Shown here piece after piece: positions 7,418-17,929 of a stretch of DNA of 59,051 nucleotides. The notes below the pieces were generated by a model, which worked only from the letters and a program-made list of their open reading frames with translations, did no database searches and was not told the origin of the DNA. Origin of the DNA: Betaproteobacteria bacterium (lineage in GTDB: Bacteria; Pseudomonadota; Gammaproteobacteria; Burkholderiales; Rhodocyclaceae); contig WREP01000013.1 of NCBI GenBank assembly GCA_009779265.1, positions 1 to 59,051 of the forward strand. The letters are read 5' to 3'. The translations under genes and the position numbers were made by a program. The stretch's first letter is position 1, and each line of letters opens with the position of its first letter.

Positions 7418-9801
7418 GTCGGGGGCGTGACCTGCTGGCGGTGCTGGCGGCCTGCGGCCTTGGCGCTTTTATCGCCTGGCACCATCCGCTCGGGCCGGGC
7501 GCGGCGCTGTGCTTGTTCGTGCTCGCCGTCGCCGCCGCTTTCCGGCGTCCGCTCTGGTGTCTGGCTGCCGTGCCGGCGTTGCTGCCGGTCATCGGTCTGG
7601 CGCCGTGGAGCGGCTGGATCACGTTTGAGGAAAGCGATCTGCTGATCCTTGCCGTGGCCGGCGGCGGTTATGCCCGCGCTCTGATCGACGGGCCACCGCG
7701 CCATCGCCATCGTGTCTCCCGGGTGCTGGCCGGGCTGTCGCTGCTGCTGGCGCTTTCCCTGCTGATTGCCATGGCGCGCGGCTTTGCCGATGCCGGCGGC
7801 TTCCTGTTCGGCTGGTATCAGGGTTACGACGGGCCGATGAACAGTATTCGCATCGGCAAGAGCTTTTTCCTGGCCTTGTTGCTGCTGCCGCTGCTTTCCC
7901 GCCAGTTTGCCGATCCGGCGCAACAGGCCGGCCGCAAGCTGGCCTGGGGGCTGGCGCTCGGCCTTGGCGGCGTGGCGCTGGCGGCGCTTTGGGAGCGTCT
8001 GGCCTTTACCGATTTACTCAATTTTTCCAGCGACTACCGCTCGACCGCCCTGTTTTGGGAAATGCATGTCGGCGGTGCGGCTCTCGACGGCTGGCTGCTA
8101 CTGACCGTGCCCTTCGCCGTCTGGGCCTTGCGCCATGCGCGCACGTCGGCGGCGCACGCGTTGGCCCTGGCCCTGACCGTGCTCGCCGCTTACGCCGCGC
8201 TGACTACCTTCTCGCGCGGCGTCTATCTTGGGTTACTGGTTGCTTTGCCGCTACTGGCTTGGTTGACGCGCGTACCAGCCAGCGGCCGAGCGCCTGAACA
8301 AGGGCTGTGGTCGCCGCTGCGCTGGACGCTGGCGCTGTTGGCCTGGGCCGCCATCGCCGGCCTGGTTTTCGCCACCAGCGGTTATCGCGGGCTGCTGGCG
8401 CTTTTCGGCGTCAGCGCCGCGACCCTGGCCATGCCGCGCGTGCTGCGCGGCATCGGCATTGCGCAACTGGTCGCCGGCATCCTGCTCGGTTTGATGAGCG
8501 GCGCTCTGCTGGCGCTGCTCGCCGACTTCTTGCCCAAGGGGCCGTATGTCCTGTATTTCGCGCTGTTCGCCGCGCTGCTGGCTGCTTTGTGGGGGCTGCC
8601 CGGCGCCATCCAGGGCAACCGGCGGATTTTCGCCGCCGCTGGCTGGGTCGTGCTCGGCGTCATGGCGGTCGCCGTCGCCGCTCATTGGGGCGGCGAGGGC
8701 GCTCTGTGGGGCATGCTCGGCGCTCTCCTTGTGGTTTTTGCGCTATCGCTCGCCGCCGTATTCGCGGCCCGGCCGGTCTGGCCGGGGACGTTGCGCTGGC
8801 AGGCGACTTTCATGAGCGCGGCGCTTGCCGTCAGCGCGGCGGCGGCGGTGTTCATCGGCGGCGGCTACATGGGCGAGCGCTTCTCGACATCGTCGCAGGA
8901 TCTGGAGGGGCGCATTGGCCACTGGTCGCTCAGTGTGGAGATGCTGCAAACGCCGATGGATCTCTGGTTCGGCAAGGGACTGGGGCGTTATCCGGCGAAT
9001 TATTTTTTTGCCGCGCCGGATAGCCGATTTCCAGGGAGTTACCAGTGGGTTCGCGAAGGCGAGGGTGCCTGGCTGTCCCTGGTTGCGCCCCGGCATCCGA
9101 TCAGTTTCGGCGACATGTTCCGCGTTTCGCAGCGGCTGCCGTTCGGCGCCAGCGGGCCGTTCGTCGTCACGCTGAAAGCTCGGGCCAAGAAGACTGTCAA
9201 GATACATGCCGAGGTTTGCGAAAAGCATCTGCTCTATGTCGCCGGCTGTGCCGGCGGAGACGCCAAGGTGAAGGCTGGCGCGGACTGGCAAATGGCCACC
9301 ATCCGGCTGAATGGGCCGTTGCTTGGTGGCGGCCCCTGGTACGCGCCGCGTCTGGTGATGTTTTCGCTCGGCATCGGCAACGAGAGCGGCGCCGCCGACG
9401 TCGACGATGTCGTCCTGATCGGGCCGGGCGGCGAATCCCTGCTGGTCAACGGCGATTTCAGCGACGACCTGCGGCGCTGGTTTTTCAGCAGTGACCGCGA
9501 TCACTTGCCCTGGCATGCCAAGAGCATCGCAATCAACGTGCTGTTCGACCAGGGGCTGTGCGGCCTGGCGCTGTTCCTGCTGCTGCTTGTGGCCGCCCTG
9601 TGGCGCTTGCATCTGGGGCCGGCCCGGCGGCATGAACTGGCACCTTATCTGTCAGCGGCCATCGTCGGTTTTCTGGTGGTCGGGATGTTCGATAGCCTGA
9701 TCGACGTGCCACGACTGGCCCTGCTATTCTATGTTCTGTTTTTTATGCCATTTGTGCTGCATACTCCCGAAACGGGCGACAAATCGGCTGGGAGTATCTG
9801 A
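7411..9801 (+). CDS. O-antigen ligase/polymerase-like multispanning membrane protein
   Basis: The 796-residue protein is largely hydrophobic, with roughly a dozen membrane segments in residues 1-480 and three or four more at the C-terminus (about 705-780). Between them lies a soluble region (about 490-700) with MLQTPMDLWFGKGLGRYP, reminiscent of the Wzy_C/O-antigen ligase loop, then a beta-rich, carbohydrate-binding-like stretch ending in the SLLVNGDFSDDLRRWFF segment often seen in such extracellular modules. It most likely polymerises or transfers polysaccharide repeat units at the periplasmic face. It lies in the same operon as the genes on either side. Confidence 0.7.
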   Translation: MLSRGRDLLAVLAACGLGAFIAWHHPLGPGAALCLFVLAVAAAFRRPLWCLAAVPALLPVIGLAPWSGWITFEESDLLILAVAGGGYARALIDGPPRHRHRVSRVLAGLSLLLALSLLIAMARGFADAGGFLFGWYQGYDGPMNSIRIGKSFFLALLLLPLLSRQFADPAQQAGRKLAWGLALGLGGVALAALWERLAFTDLLNFSSDYRSTALFWEMHVGGAALDGWLLLTVPFAVWALRHARTSAAHALALALTVLAAYAALTTFSRGVYLGLLVALPLLAWLTRVPASGRAPEQGLWSPLRWTLALLAWAAIAGLVFATSGYRGLLALFGVSAATLAMPRVLRGIGIAQLVAGILLGLMSGALLALLADFLPKGPYVLYFALFAALLAALWGLPGAIQGNRRIFAAAGWVVLGVMAVAVAAHWGGEGALWGMLGALLVVFALSLAAVFAARPVWPGTLRWQATFMSAALAVSAAAAVFIGGGYMGERFSTSSQDLEGRIGHWSLSVEMLQTPMDLWFGKGLGRYPANYFFAAPDSRFPGSYQWVREGEGAWLSLVAPRHPISFGDMFRVSQRLPFGASGPFVVTLKARAKKTVKIHAEVCEKHLLYVAGCAGGDAKVKAGADWQMATIRLNGPLLGGGPWYAPRLVMFSLGIGNESGAADVDDVVLIGPGGESLLVNGDFSDDLRRWFFSSDRDHLPWHAKSIAINVLFDQGLCGLALFLLLLVAALWRLHLGPARRHELAPYLSAAIVGFLVVGMFDSLIDVPRLALLFYVLFFMPFVLHTPETGDKSAGSI

Positions 9802-9806
9802 TCGTG

Positions 9807-10715
9807 ATGGCAGAAACGACGCAGCGCGCCGCCAGGGACATGGCCGGTGATGTGACCGTGATTATCCCGACCATGGCCGAGAAAAGCCGCCATGACTCCT
9901 TGTTGCGCGCAATCGCAAGTCTCTCCGACGTGACGCATGTCGTGGTGGTGATCAATGGCAATCGGCGCTCGCCCGATGTCGAAAACAGCCTGCTGAAATT
10001 TGACCATGTCGAATTGCTGTCGCTTGAGATCGCTTCCTTGCCTTTGGCGATTCTTGCTGGCCGGCGCGCGGTCAAGACCACGTACTTTTGTTTTCTTGAC
10101 GATGACGATGAGTATCTACCCGGCGCCATTGCGGCGCGCGTCGCCGCTCTTGCCGGCCGCGATGATGTGGATTTTCTCGTAACCAACGGCTATCGCCATC
10201 TGGACGGCGTCGACAGGTTGTGCCTCGACAACCTGGACAGGGTGCCGGCGGCGCCGCTGGCCGAATTGTTCCGCCAGAATTGGCTGGCTTCCTGCGGTTC
10301 GCTGTTTCGTTCCGAGCGGATCGGCGCCGGATTTTTCGAGGAGCCGCATCCCTATGCCGAATGGACATGGTTGGCATTCAAACTCTGCATGGCAGGAAAG
10401 AAAATGGCCACGCTCGACCAGCCAACCTTCAGGATATACGACACGCCAAATTCGGCATCCAAATTGACAGCCTACTCCGAGGCATTTCATACGCTTTATC
10501 GAAGAATGCTGGAAAAAAAACCGCCGAAATTCATCATTTCAATAATTCGTCAGCGCATCGGCGAGGATTTGCATTGTCGGGCCGATTCATTGCGCCAGCA
10601 GGGGAAAATGACAGCCGCTTGGGGAGCGCATCTGAGAAGCCTGCTTTACCCTGGCGGCTGGCGTTACCTGCCGTTTTTCCGGCATCTGGTTTTTAACTCA
10701 AGAAATTTCAAGTGA
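9807..10715 (+). CDS. Family 2 glycosyltransferase
   Basis: The protein (302 residues) has the GT-A fold start VTVIIPTMAEKSRHDSLLRA and the acidic metal/nucleotide-sugar site FCFLDDDDEYLPG. A W-x-S-C-G-S-L acceptor-side region follows. It would add a sugar to the growing polysaccharide on the cytoplasmic face. I prefer ATG at 9807 over the GTG just before it. It follows the O-antigen ligase-like gene after a few bases. The last third is richer in A/T than its neighbours. Confidence 0.8.
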   Translation: MAETTQRAARDMAGDVTVIIPTMAEKSRHDSLLRAIASLSDVTHVVVVINGNRRSPDVENSLLKFDHVELLSLEIASLPLAILAGRRAVKTTYFCFLDDDDEYLPGAIAARVAALAGRDDVDFLVTNGYRHLDGVDRLCLDNLDRVPAAPLAELFRQNWLASCGSLFRSERIGAGFFEEPHPYAEWTWLAFKLCMAGKKMATLDQPTFRIYDTPNSASKLTAYSEAFHTLYRRMLEKKPPKFIISIIRQRIGEDLHCRADSLRQQGKMTAAWGAHLRSLLYPGGWRYLPFFRHLVFNSRNFK

Positions 10716-10722
10716 TGCTTAT

Positions 10723-12372
10723 ATGGATGACATAAAAGTCACGGCTTCCGGCGCTATCCCAGCAAGCGATCCGGCGCTGGCTGGCGAGACTGGAGCGGCG
10801 TGGCTGGATGCTTACGCGCGGCACGGCGTTGCTGTGCCCTTGGCGGTGCGGGGGGCGTTCTCTGTCGTCATCGCCTGGCCGGACGGCAAGGTGTTTTGCG
10901 CGGTCGACCGCTTTTCGCAGCATGGGCTGTGCTATCGGCTTGTCGATGGCGAATTGCGCGTTGCCGAGCGGGCCGACGAACTGGCCGGCGCTGCTGGCGA
11001 CATCGACCCGCAGGCGCTCTACGATTATCTCTATTTCCACATGATTCCGGCGCCGCGGACGGTGTTCAAGGATGTATTCCGGCTACCGGCCGGTCATTAC
11101 GCCTTGTTCGAGAACGGGCGGCTGACTGTTGCGCCGTGGTGGCAGCCGCATTTCGACGAGGCGCGGCGAGCGCCGCTCGGCGACATGAAGGCCGAGTTTC
11201 GCCAGATTTTGCTGGATGGCGTGCGCGACCAGCTTGCTGGCCAAACGGGCTGTTTTCTCAGCGGCGGCACCGACAGTTCGACGGTGGCGGGTTTGTTGCG
11301 CGAGGTCACCGGGCAGCCGGCGCGCGCCTTTTCCATCGGCTTTGCGGCGGCTGGCTATGACGAAATGGAATATGCCCGCATCGCCGCCCGCCATTTCGGC
11401 GCCGAACATCATGCCTATTATGTGACGCCGGACGATTTGGTCGCCGGCATTCCCCAGGTTGCCGCCTCCTACGACCAGCCTTTCGGCAATTCCTCGGTTC
11501 TGCCGGCTTATTACTGCGCCAGGGCGGCGCGCGAAGCTGGTTTGACCCGGATTCTCGCCGGCGATGGCGGCGACGAGTTGTTCGGCGGCAATACCCGCTA
11601 CGCCAAGCAGCGGGTATTCGGCGCTTACGAGCGGATTCCCGCTTTCCTGCGGCGTGGCCTGCTGCAACCGCTTCTTACCGGCACGGCCTTGCCGGGCCGG
11701 ATTCCCGGCCTCAAGAAAGCGGTCAGCTACGTCGAACAGGCCAGCGTGCCGATGCCGGACCGGATGCAGATGTACAACCTGCTGGCCCGCCTCGGTCTCG
11801 ATACGGTGCTGGCGCCGGAATTCCTCGCCCAGGTTGAGCCGCAGGATACGCTGCGCCAGCAACGGGAAACCTGGCGCGCCGCCGATGCCAGTTCGCTGGT
11901 CAACCGGATGCTGTGGTATGACTGGAAATACACGCTGGCCGACAACGATTTGCCGAAGGTGCTGGGGGCGGCACGGCTGGCCGGGCTGGAGGTCGGTTTC
12001 CCGTTGCTCGACGACCGGCTGGTCGATTTTTCGCTGCGCCTCGACCCTGAACTCAAGGTCAAAGGTCTGACCCTGCGCTGGTTCTTCAAGGAGGCGCTGA
12101 AGGATTTCCTGCCGCCGGAAATCATCACCAAGAAAAAGCACGGTTTCGGCCTGCCCTTCGGCGTCTGGGCGGTGGAACACGCGGCCTTGCGCAAGCTGGC
12201 CGTCGATTCCCTGGATTATCTGCGCGAGCGCCGCATCGTCCGCGCCGATTTCCTCGACCGGCTGCTCAAGGAATATCTGCCACAATACCCCGGTTACTAC
12301 GGCGAGCTGGTGTGGATTCTGATGATCCTTTCCCAGTGGCTGCAAGCCAAGCCGCGCCCGTTCGCGGGCTGA
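10723..12372 (+). CDS. Asparagine synthase-related protein lacking the N-terminal glutaminase cysteine
   Basis: The 549-residue protein has the asparagine synthase PP-loop motif SGGTDSS at residues 180-186, AGDGGDELFGGNTRY, and a C-terminal region with KKKHGFGLPFG. The N-terminal domain keeps part of the glutamine amidotransferase fold (FSVVIAWPDGKVFCAVDRFS, RLPAGHYALFENG) but starts MDDIKV and has no Cys at position 2, so it cannot use glutamine in the usual way. Related proteins sit in exosortase-A EPS loci, where they may amidate a uronic acid or similar group. It might use free ammonia or an amine as nucleophile. Confidence 0.78.
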   Translation: MDDIKVTASGAIPASDPALAGETGAAWLDAYARHGVAVPLAVRGAFSVVIAWPDGKVFCAVDRFSQHGLCYRLVDGELRVAERADELAGAAGDIDPQALYDYLYFHMIPAPRTVFKDVFRLPAGHYALFENGRLTVAPWWQPHFDEARRAPLGDMKAEFRQILLDGVRDQLAGQTGCFLSGGTDSSTVAGLLREVTGQPARAFSIGFAAAGYDEMEYARIAARHFGAEHHAYYVTPDDLVAGIPQVAASYDQPFGNSSVLPAYYCARAAREAGLTRILAGDGGDELFGGNTRYAKQRVFGAYERIPAFLRRGLLQPLLTGTALPGRIPGLKKAVSYVEQASVPMPDRMQMYNLLARLGLDTVLAPEFLAQVEPQDTLRQQRETWRAADASSLVNRMLWYDWKYTLADNDLPKVLGAARLAGLEVGFPLLDDRLVDFSLRLDPELKVKGLTLRWFFKEALKDFLPPEIITKKKHGFGLPFGVWAVEHAALRKLAVDSLDYLRERRIVRADFLDRLLKEYLPQYPGYYGELVWILMILSQWLQAKPRPFAG

Positions 12373-12394
12373 ACGGCGTTCGCAGAGCTGCCCC

Positions 12395-13837
12395 GTGACG
12401 ACGACCCGCACCGCCCTCGCGCTATCTTTTCTCGACCGTTATTCCGGGCTGGTGATTCATACCGCCTCGTCGATGGTAATCGCCCGGCTGCTGACGCCGT
12501 CGGAAATCGGCATCTATTCGGTGGCCATGATCCTGCTCGGCTTCATCGCTACTTTCCGCGACCTGGGTACCGTGCAGTATCTGATCCAGAACAAGTCGCT
12601 GACGACAGAAAAAATGCGTGCCAACTGGAGCGTGCAACTGGGACTCGGCCTGTTCTTCGCCGCGCTGGTGTTGGTGATGGCGACGCCGGTTGCCCGCTTC
12701 TACGGTGAGCCGGAAATGGTCGACATTATGCTGGTGTTGGCTCTCAATTGCGCTATCACGCCTTTTTCCGCCTATCCCTATGCCTGCTTGGTGCGGGAGA
12801 TGCGTTTGGGTCCGATTGCCGCCATGCGCTTCGTCAGCGCGCTGGGCCATGCGGGTGCGGCCATCGGCCTCGCTTGGTACGGCTTCGGCCCGGTCAGTTT
12901 GGCCTGGGGCAATGCCGTGGCGACCGTGGCTGGTATCGTCACGATCTGGCTGGTTGCCCGTCCGCGTCTGCCCTGGCGGCCGATCATGCACGGCATTGGC
13001 GATGTCGTCTCGTTCGGCGGCAAACTAGCCGTTACCTCGTTGATGGAGGCCTTGTCCGGCGGCGCCCCGGAACTCCTGCTGGGCAAGCTGCAAGGTATGG
13101 TGGCCGCCGGTCTATTCAGCCGCGGCCAGGGGCTGGTGATAATGTTCCAGCGTCTGGTCATGGACGCGGTCAATACCGTGGCGCTGCCTTATTTCGCCCG
13201 CCAGTCGCGCGAGGCGCGCGATATCAGCAGCCCTTTCCTGGTGGCGATGGAACTGATCACCGGGCTGGGCTGGGCTTTTTTCAGTTGTATTGCCTTACTG
13301 GCCTATCCGGCTATTCGTATTCTTTACGGTGTGCAGTGGGATGATGCGGTCGATCCGGCGCGCTGGCTGGCCGTCGCCTGTGCATTTGCCATTCCGGGCG
13401 CGATTTGTTCGCAGCCGTTGATTGGCATCGGCGCCGTCAACGATGTCCTCAAGGCGACATTGCTGTCGATGCTGGCGACCCTGATCGCGGTGACGATTGG
13501 CGCGCTACTCGACCTGTTGCAACTCAGCCAATGCCTGATCGTTGCCGGGCTGCTGTCATCCGTTTTCTGGCTTCATGCGGCGCGCAAGCACATCCATTTC
13601 AGCACTAGGGCAATACTGCGCGTCTGGGGAAAAAGCCTACTGGTTGCGCTCGGTTCTTCGGCGGCATCGGTCGCGGTGATTTTCCACTGGGGCTGGCGGC
13701 CGAGCGAGTTGCTCCTGCCGCTATTGATTTCCGGTATCGGCGGGGCGCTGGGCGCATTGCTCATGGCCTGGGCGAGCGGGCATCAATTGTGGCAGGAGCT
13801 GCGCAGCGTTTATTTGGCGCGCTCGGCCAGGCGATAA
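12395..13837 (+). CDS. Oligosaccharide flippase (Wzx/MATE-type) family protein
   Basis: This 480-residue, multispanning protein begins with SFLDRYSGLVIHTASSMVIA and RLLTPSEIGIYSVAMILLGF, typical of the polysaccharide biosynthesis flippase family. About 12-14 membrane segments can be seen. It would flip lipid-linked repeat units to the periplasm for the O-antigen-ligase-like protein. The start codon is GTG at 12395. It is the last gene of the EPS series and converges on a chemoreceptor gene after 13 bases, with no evident terminator between them. Confidence 0.82.
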   Translation: MTTTRTALALSFLDRYSGLVIHTASSMVIARLLTPSEIGIYSVAMILLGFIATFRDLGTVQYLIQNKSLTTEKMRANWSVQLGLGLFFAALVLVMATPVARFYGEPEMVDIMLVLALNCAITPFSAYPYACLVREMRLGPIAAMRFVSALGHAGAAIGLAWYGFGPVSLAWGNAVATVAGIVTIWLVARPRLPWRPIMHGIGDVVSFGGKLAVTSLMEALSGGAPELLLGKLQGMVAAGLFSRGQGLVIMFQRLVMDAVNTVALPYFARQSREARDISSPFLVAMELITGLGWAFFSCIALLAYPAIRILYGVQWDDAVDPARWLAVACAFAIPGAICSQPLIGIGAVNDVLKATLLSMLATLIAVTIGALLDLLQLSQCLIVAGLLSSVFWLHAARKHIHFSTRAILRVWGKSLLVALGSSAASVAVIFHWGWRPSELLLPLLISGIGGALGALLMAWASGHQLWQELRSVYLARSARR

Positions 13838-13850
13838 GCGGTTTTCAGGT

Positions 13851-15509
13851 TCAAAACTTGAATTTCGACACCGTGTCGCGCATGCTGCGCGCCAGATGCT
13901 CGATGTTTGCCGCAGCCTCGGAAACATCTTTCGCGGCAGTGCTGTTTTGTTCGGACGCTTGGGCAACGCGCTCGACCTGCTGGGCGATCGACTGGCTGGC
14001 AATGCTCTGTTCGGACAAGGCCGACGTGGCGTCGTTGACACAGGTTTGCACTTCTGCGGAGCCTTCCTGAATGTCGGTGATCGCCGTTCCGGCCTGATCG
14101 GCCAGAGCGACGCCGGATTCGACCTGCTCGGCGGCGCCGGCCATCACGCTGACCGCCAGTTGTGAACTCTCCTGGATGGCGGAAATCATCGTGCTGATTT
14201 CGCCGGTGGCTTTGCTGGTGCGTTCGGCGAGTTTTCTTACCTCGTCGGCGACCACGGCGAAACCTCGCCCCTGTTCGCCAGCGCGCGCCGCTTCGATTGC
14301 GGCATTCAGCGCCAGCAGATTGGTCTGGTCAGCGACATCCTTGATCACTTGCACGATGCCGGAAATGCTTTCGGATTGCTGGCTCAACTCATCGATATTC
14401 TCGGCGGACTTGCGCACCGCTTCGGCCATGACGTGCATTTTGCCAATGGTTTGGCGGATGACATCGCCGCCCTGTTCCGAGAGTTTGCTGGTGCGTTGGG
14501 TAATTTGAAAAGTTTCCTGCGAGGATTGCGCGACATGATTGATGCTGACGGTCATTTCCTCCACCGAGGCGGCCATTGCCGCGGAAGTCTCGCTGGTCAT
14601 CTGGGAGCTTTGGGCGGCCTGCTCTGCGGTGGCGGTCAGTTCGACCGCGGCCTTGTCGAGCAGATCCGTGTCCTGGAAAATCCCTTTCAGGGCTTTCTGC
14701 ATACTTCCCAGCAGTTGATTGAAGGAGGTCGCGGTTTGTCCGATTTCGTTGGCGCCGGAGACTGGTACGCGCTGGGTGAAATCGCCGCTCTGCTCGACTT
14801 CGCCTATTCTCTCCTGCAAGCCCGTGAGCGGCGCGACGATGGAATGGATGATGTTCCAGGCGATGAAGATAGACAGCAACAGGCCGATCGCGAAAATCAT
14901 CAGCATATAGGTGAGCGACGAGTGATATGTCTGCGTGGCGTCCTCGAAATTCAGTTCGGAGAGCTTGTCATTCACGCTGATCAGATCGAGGGAGGTTTTC
15001 TCCAGCGCAGCGCCTAATCCGCGGCTTCCCCGAATGAACTTGGCAATGACTTCGTTGGAAAAGTCGTTTGCTCGCAGTGAGGCAAGGGCGGGGCGGATGG
15101 TTTCATTGACGTACTGGGCGTATTCCTTGGTGAATTGGGCGGCCAGCGTTTTTTCCTCATCGCTCAGAGGCGTGGCCATATAGAGCGCCCACGCTGCCTC
15201 GATGGCTTTCATCCGTCCTTCAGCCTGGGTCAGATGCACTTCGAGCGCGTGGTCGCTGTGAACCTGGTTAACCTCAAATTGGGGATTGTGCTGAAAAGCG
15301 CGGAAAAAATCGCCGCCCAGCGCGATGAGGCTGGCATCGACTATGCCGAGCTGAACCAGCGCCACGGCTCTTTCCTTGTACATGACCTCCGTGCCGGCCG
15401 CAATGTGTTTCATGCTGAAGATGCCAAACAGCATGACAACGACAGTGATTACGGAGGCAAAGGTGGTGAGGATATAGAGCCTGCTGCCGACTTTGAGATT
15501 GCTAAACAT
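13851..15509 (-). CDS. Methyl-accepting chemotaxis protein, paralogue 1
   Basis: The 552-residue receptor has an N-terminal membrane segment (about residues 9-31), a four-helix-bundle type periplasmic domain (32-190), a second membrane segment (about 195-215), a HAMP domain, and the conserved signalling tip around [19 protein letters not shown]. It should sense a periplasmic ligand and control CheA. No C-terminal CheR-tethering pentapeptide is present. ATG at 15509 is chosen because its paralogue starts in the same place (MLNNLKV versus MFSNLKV) and then has exactly the same length. The signalling halves of the two are nearly identical, while the sensor halves differ at roughly a third of positions. 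Confidence 0.9.
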   Translation of the reverse strand: MFSNLKVGSRLYILTTFASVITVVVMLFGIFSMKHIAAGTEVMYKERAVALVQLGIVDASLIALGGDFFRAFQHNPQFEVNQVHSDHALEVHLTQAEGRMKAIEAAWALYMATPLSDEEKTLAAQFTKEYAQYVNETIRPALASLRANDFSNEVIAKFIRGSRGLGAALEKTSLDLISVNDKLSELNFEDATQTYHSSLTYMLMIFAIGLLLSIFIAWNIIHSIVAPLTGLQERIGEVEQSGDFTQRVPVSGANEIGQTATSFNQLLGSMQKALKGIFQDTDLLDKAAVELTATAEQAAQSSQMTSETSAAMAASVEEMTVSINHVAQSSQETFQITQRTSKLSEQGGDVIRQTIGKMHVMAEAVRKSAENIDELSQQSESISGIVQVIKDVADQTNLLALNAAIEAARAGEQGRGFAVVADEVRKLAERTSKATGEISTMISAIQESSQLAVSVMAGAAEQVESGVALADQAGTAITDIQEGSAEVQTCVNDATSALSEQSIASQSIAQQVERVAQASEQNSTAAKDVSEAAANIEHLARSMRDTVSKFKF

Positions 15510-15689
15510 GATTGGATCCAAAGAGAAGTTGGAAAGGTAATTGCTATCGCAACGGATTAAGACCTGGATGTATTCCCTGTTTGGCGGGGGCTTCCTGCAC
15601 AATCGGGCCTGGCAGGTCTGGGGCGTGATCGTTTGGGGAGGGAAGGGCTGTCAGCTATTTTCAGCATGACTTCGGAGTCTGCGCTATAC

Positions 15690-15775
15690 CGTGTCATCAT
15701 ATTGCGGATGCTACTCAAGGCGCGCTGATCATGCAATGGTGGAATGCTGTTCAGATGGAGAAAGCCAATCCAGCA
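15690..15775. repeat. Duplicated leader region, copy 1 (partner at 17930-18020)
   Basis: GGATGCTACTCAAGGCGC, TGATCATGCAATGGT and GATGGAGAAAGCCA occur in this order and spacing both here and at 17940-18010, upstream of the two chemoreceptor genes. The duplicated unit therefore includes the regulatory region, not only the coding sequence. Confidence 0.75.
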
Positions 15776-15814
15776 TGGCTTGGTTTGAGCTTCCCTTTTC
15801 GTCTTCCCAAGGGT

Positions 15815-16080
15815 GGGCGAACGCTAGCCGAGGGGTGAGTGCAGCCGTTTCCGGTTAGACTTCGATGTACTCGAAGCTCGTGGCCTTCATGTCGGCATGG
15901 CTGGCGAGGGTAACCCTGCACGGACTCGCGTAACCCCGTTCCGCAAGGTCGGCTCTAGCACGCCCACTTCCTTGGCTACCGCCGCAAGCGCCTGCCCGCC
16001 TTGCGCCCGATCAAGCGCCAACTCCTTGAATTTCAGAATGTATTCTCTACAAGTGCTGTCGCTTTTATGACGATATTCAT
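15815..16080 (-). mobile_element. Degenerate IS3-family remnant (OrfA start joined to OrfB end)
   Basis: On the minus strand, 16078-15887 translates to a frame containing REYILKFKELALDRAQGG and AAVAKEVGVLEPTLRN, the helix-turn-helix start of an IS3 OrfA. Directly after it, in another frame, comes LASHADMKATSFEYIEV followed by a stop and NRKRLHSPLG, the C-terminal end of an IS3 OrfB. The whole catalytic core is missing, so an internal deletion left a non-functional scar. It lies exactly between the two chemoreceptor copies. Confidence 0.8.
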
Positions 16081-16106
16081 CAGAGTGAGCGCTTGTTCAG
16101 AGAATC

Positions 16107-17765
16107 TCAAACCTTGAATTTCGACAGCGTGTCGCGCATGCTGCGCGCCAGCTGCTCGATGTTTGCCGCTGCCTCGGAAACATCTTTCGCGGCGGTGCTG
16201 TTTTGTTCGGACGCCTGGGCAACGCGCTCGACCTGCTGGGCGATCGACTGGCTGGCGGTGCTCTGTTCGGACAGGGCCGACGTGGCGTCGTTGACACAGG
16301 TCTGCACTTCCGCGGAGCCTTCCTGAATGTCGGTGATCGCCGTTCCGGCCTGATCGGCCAGGGCGACGCCGGATTCGACCTGCTCGGCGGCGTCGGCCAT
16401 CACGCTGACCGCCAGTTGTGAACTCTCCTGGATGGCGGAAATCATCGTGCTGATCTCGCCGGTGGCTTTGCTGGTGCGTTCGGCGAGTTTTCTCACCTCG
16501 TCGGCGACCACGGCGAAACCTCGCCCCTGTTCACCGGCGCGCGCCGCTTCGATTGCGGCATTCAGCGCCAGCAGATTGGTCTGGTCGGCGACATCCTTGA
16601 TTACTTGCACGATGCCGGAAATGCTTTCGGATTGCCGGCTCAACTCACCGATATTCTCGGCGGACTTGCGCACCGCTTCGGCCATGACGTGCATTTTGCC
16701 AATGGTTTGGCGGATGACCTCGCCGCCCTGTTCCGAGAGTTTGCTGGTGCGTTGGGTAATTTGCGAGGTTTCCTGCGAGGATTGCGCGACATGATTGATG
16801 CTGACGGTCATTTCCTCCATCGAGGCGGCCATTGCCGAGGAAGTCTCGCTGGTCATCTGGGAGCTTTGGGCGGCCTGCTGTGCGGTGGTGGTCAGTTCGA
16901 TCGCGGCCTTGTCGAGCAGATCCGTGTCATGGAAAATTTCTTGCAGGACTTTTTGCAGCATTTCCCGCAGGTGATTGAAGGACGCCGCGGTCTGGCCGAC
17001 CTCGTCCGTCCCGGAAATCGTTACGTGCCAGGTGAAATCGCCGGTCCGCTCAATTGCGCAGATCGTATCGCGCAACTCCGAGAGCGGCGCGACGACGGAA
17101 CGGATGATGCTCCAGGCGATGAGCATGGATAGCAGCAAACCGCCGAAGAAGGCGATCAGCATGTAGATGAGCGACGAATTGTAGGTTTGCGTGGCGTCCT
17201 CGAAATTCAGCTCGGAGAGTTTGTCATTCACCTGGATCAGATCGGTGGCGTTCTTCTCCAGGACGCCGCCCAGTTGGCGGTTTCCCCGGACGAATTTGGT
17301 GACGACGTCGTTGGCAAAGTCGTTGTCTCTCAAGGAGGCGATGGTGGGACGGACGGTTTCCCCGATGTACTTGGCGTAATCCTCGGTAAACCTGGTGGCG
17401 AGCGCTTTTTCCTCGTCGCTCAGGGGCGTGGCCATATAGAGCGCCCAGGATTCGTCGATGGCCTTCATTCGTGCCTCGGCATCGGTCAGATGACGCTCGA
17501 CCGGATGGTCGCTGTGGATTTTGGCGGTTTCGGAGTCGGGGTTGTGCTGAAAGGCGCGGAACATATCGCCGCCGATCGCAATGAGGTTGGCATCGACTAT
17601 GCCAAGCTGAACCAGCGCCACGGCTCTTTCCTTGTACATGACCTCCGTGCCGCCCGCAATGTGTTTCATGCCGAAGATGCCAAACAGCATGACGACGATG
17701 GTGACGAGGGAAGCAAAGGCGGTGAGGGAAAAAAGCCTGGTGGCGACTTTGAGGTTGTTGAGCAT
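16107..17765 (-). CDS. Methyl-accepting chemotaxis protein, paralogue 2
   Basis: This receptor is 552 residues long with the same layout as its neighbour at 13851-15509: membrane segment, periplasmic helical sensor with [19 protein letters not shown], second membrane segment, HAMP and a cytoplasmic signalling domain with the [19 protein letters not shown] tip. The signalling part is almost identical to paralogue 1, but the sensor differs (for example [17 protein letters not shown] against [17 protein letters not shown]), so ligand range may differ. An upstream in-frame ATG at 17786 is also possible. The two genes are a tandem duplication. Confidence 0.9.
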   Translation of the reverse strand: MLNNLKVATRLFSLTAFASLVTIVVMLFGIFGMKHIAGGTEVMYKERAVALVQLGIVDANLIAIGGDMFRAFQHNPDSETAKIHSDHPVERHLTDAEARMKAIDESWALYMATPLSDEEKALATRFTEDYAKYIGETVRPTIASLRDNDFANDVVTKFVRGNRQLGGVLEKNATDLIQVNDKLSELNFEDATQTYNSSLIYMLIAFFGGLLLSMLIAWSIIRSVVAPLSELRDTICAIERTGDFTWHVTISGTDEVGQTAASFNHLREMLQKVLQEIFHDTDLLDKAAIELTTTAQQAAQSSQMTSETSSAMAASMEEMTVSINHVAQSSQETSQITQRTSKLSEQGGEVIRQTIGKMHVMAEAVRKSAENIGELSRQSESISGIVQVIKDVADQTNLLALNAAIEAARAGEQGRGFAVVADEVRKLAERTSKATGEISTMISAIQESSQLAVSVMADAAEQVESGVALADQAGTAITDIQEGSAEVQTCVNDATSALSEQSTASQSIAQQVERVAQASEQNSTAAKDVSEAAANIEQLARSMRDTLSKFKV

Positions 17766-17929
17766 GATGGCGTCCAGAGAAAGCATGGGAGAGGAGGCTT
17801 GCCTGTCTTCCTTCCGCGAAGGGGGGAAGCTTCCCGTAAAGCCAGAGTTGTCCGGTTTGGAGCGCGCTTGGCGGGAGACGGGAAGGCTGTCGGCCATTTC
17901 TGGCATGACATCAGCTTCCGGCCCAACAC

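Noticed and set aside
5304-7622. 772-codon minus-strand frame
   Set aside because: It is a shadow of the FemAB fusion and crosses its end; it has no recognisable domains.
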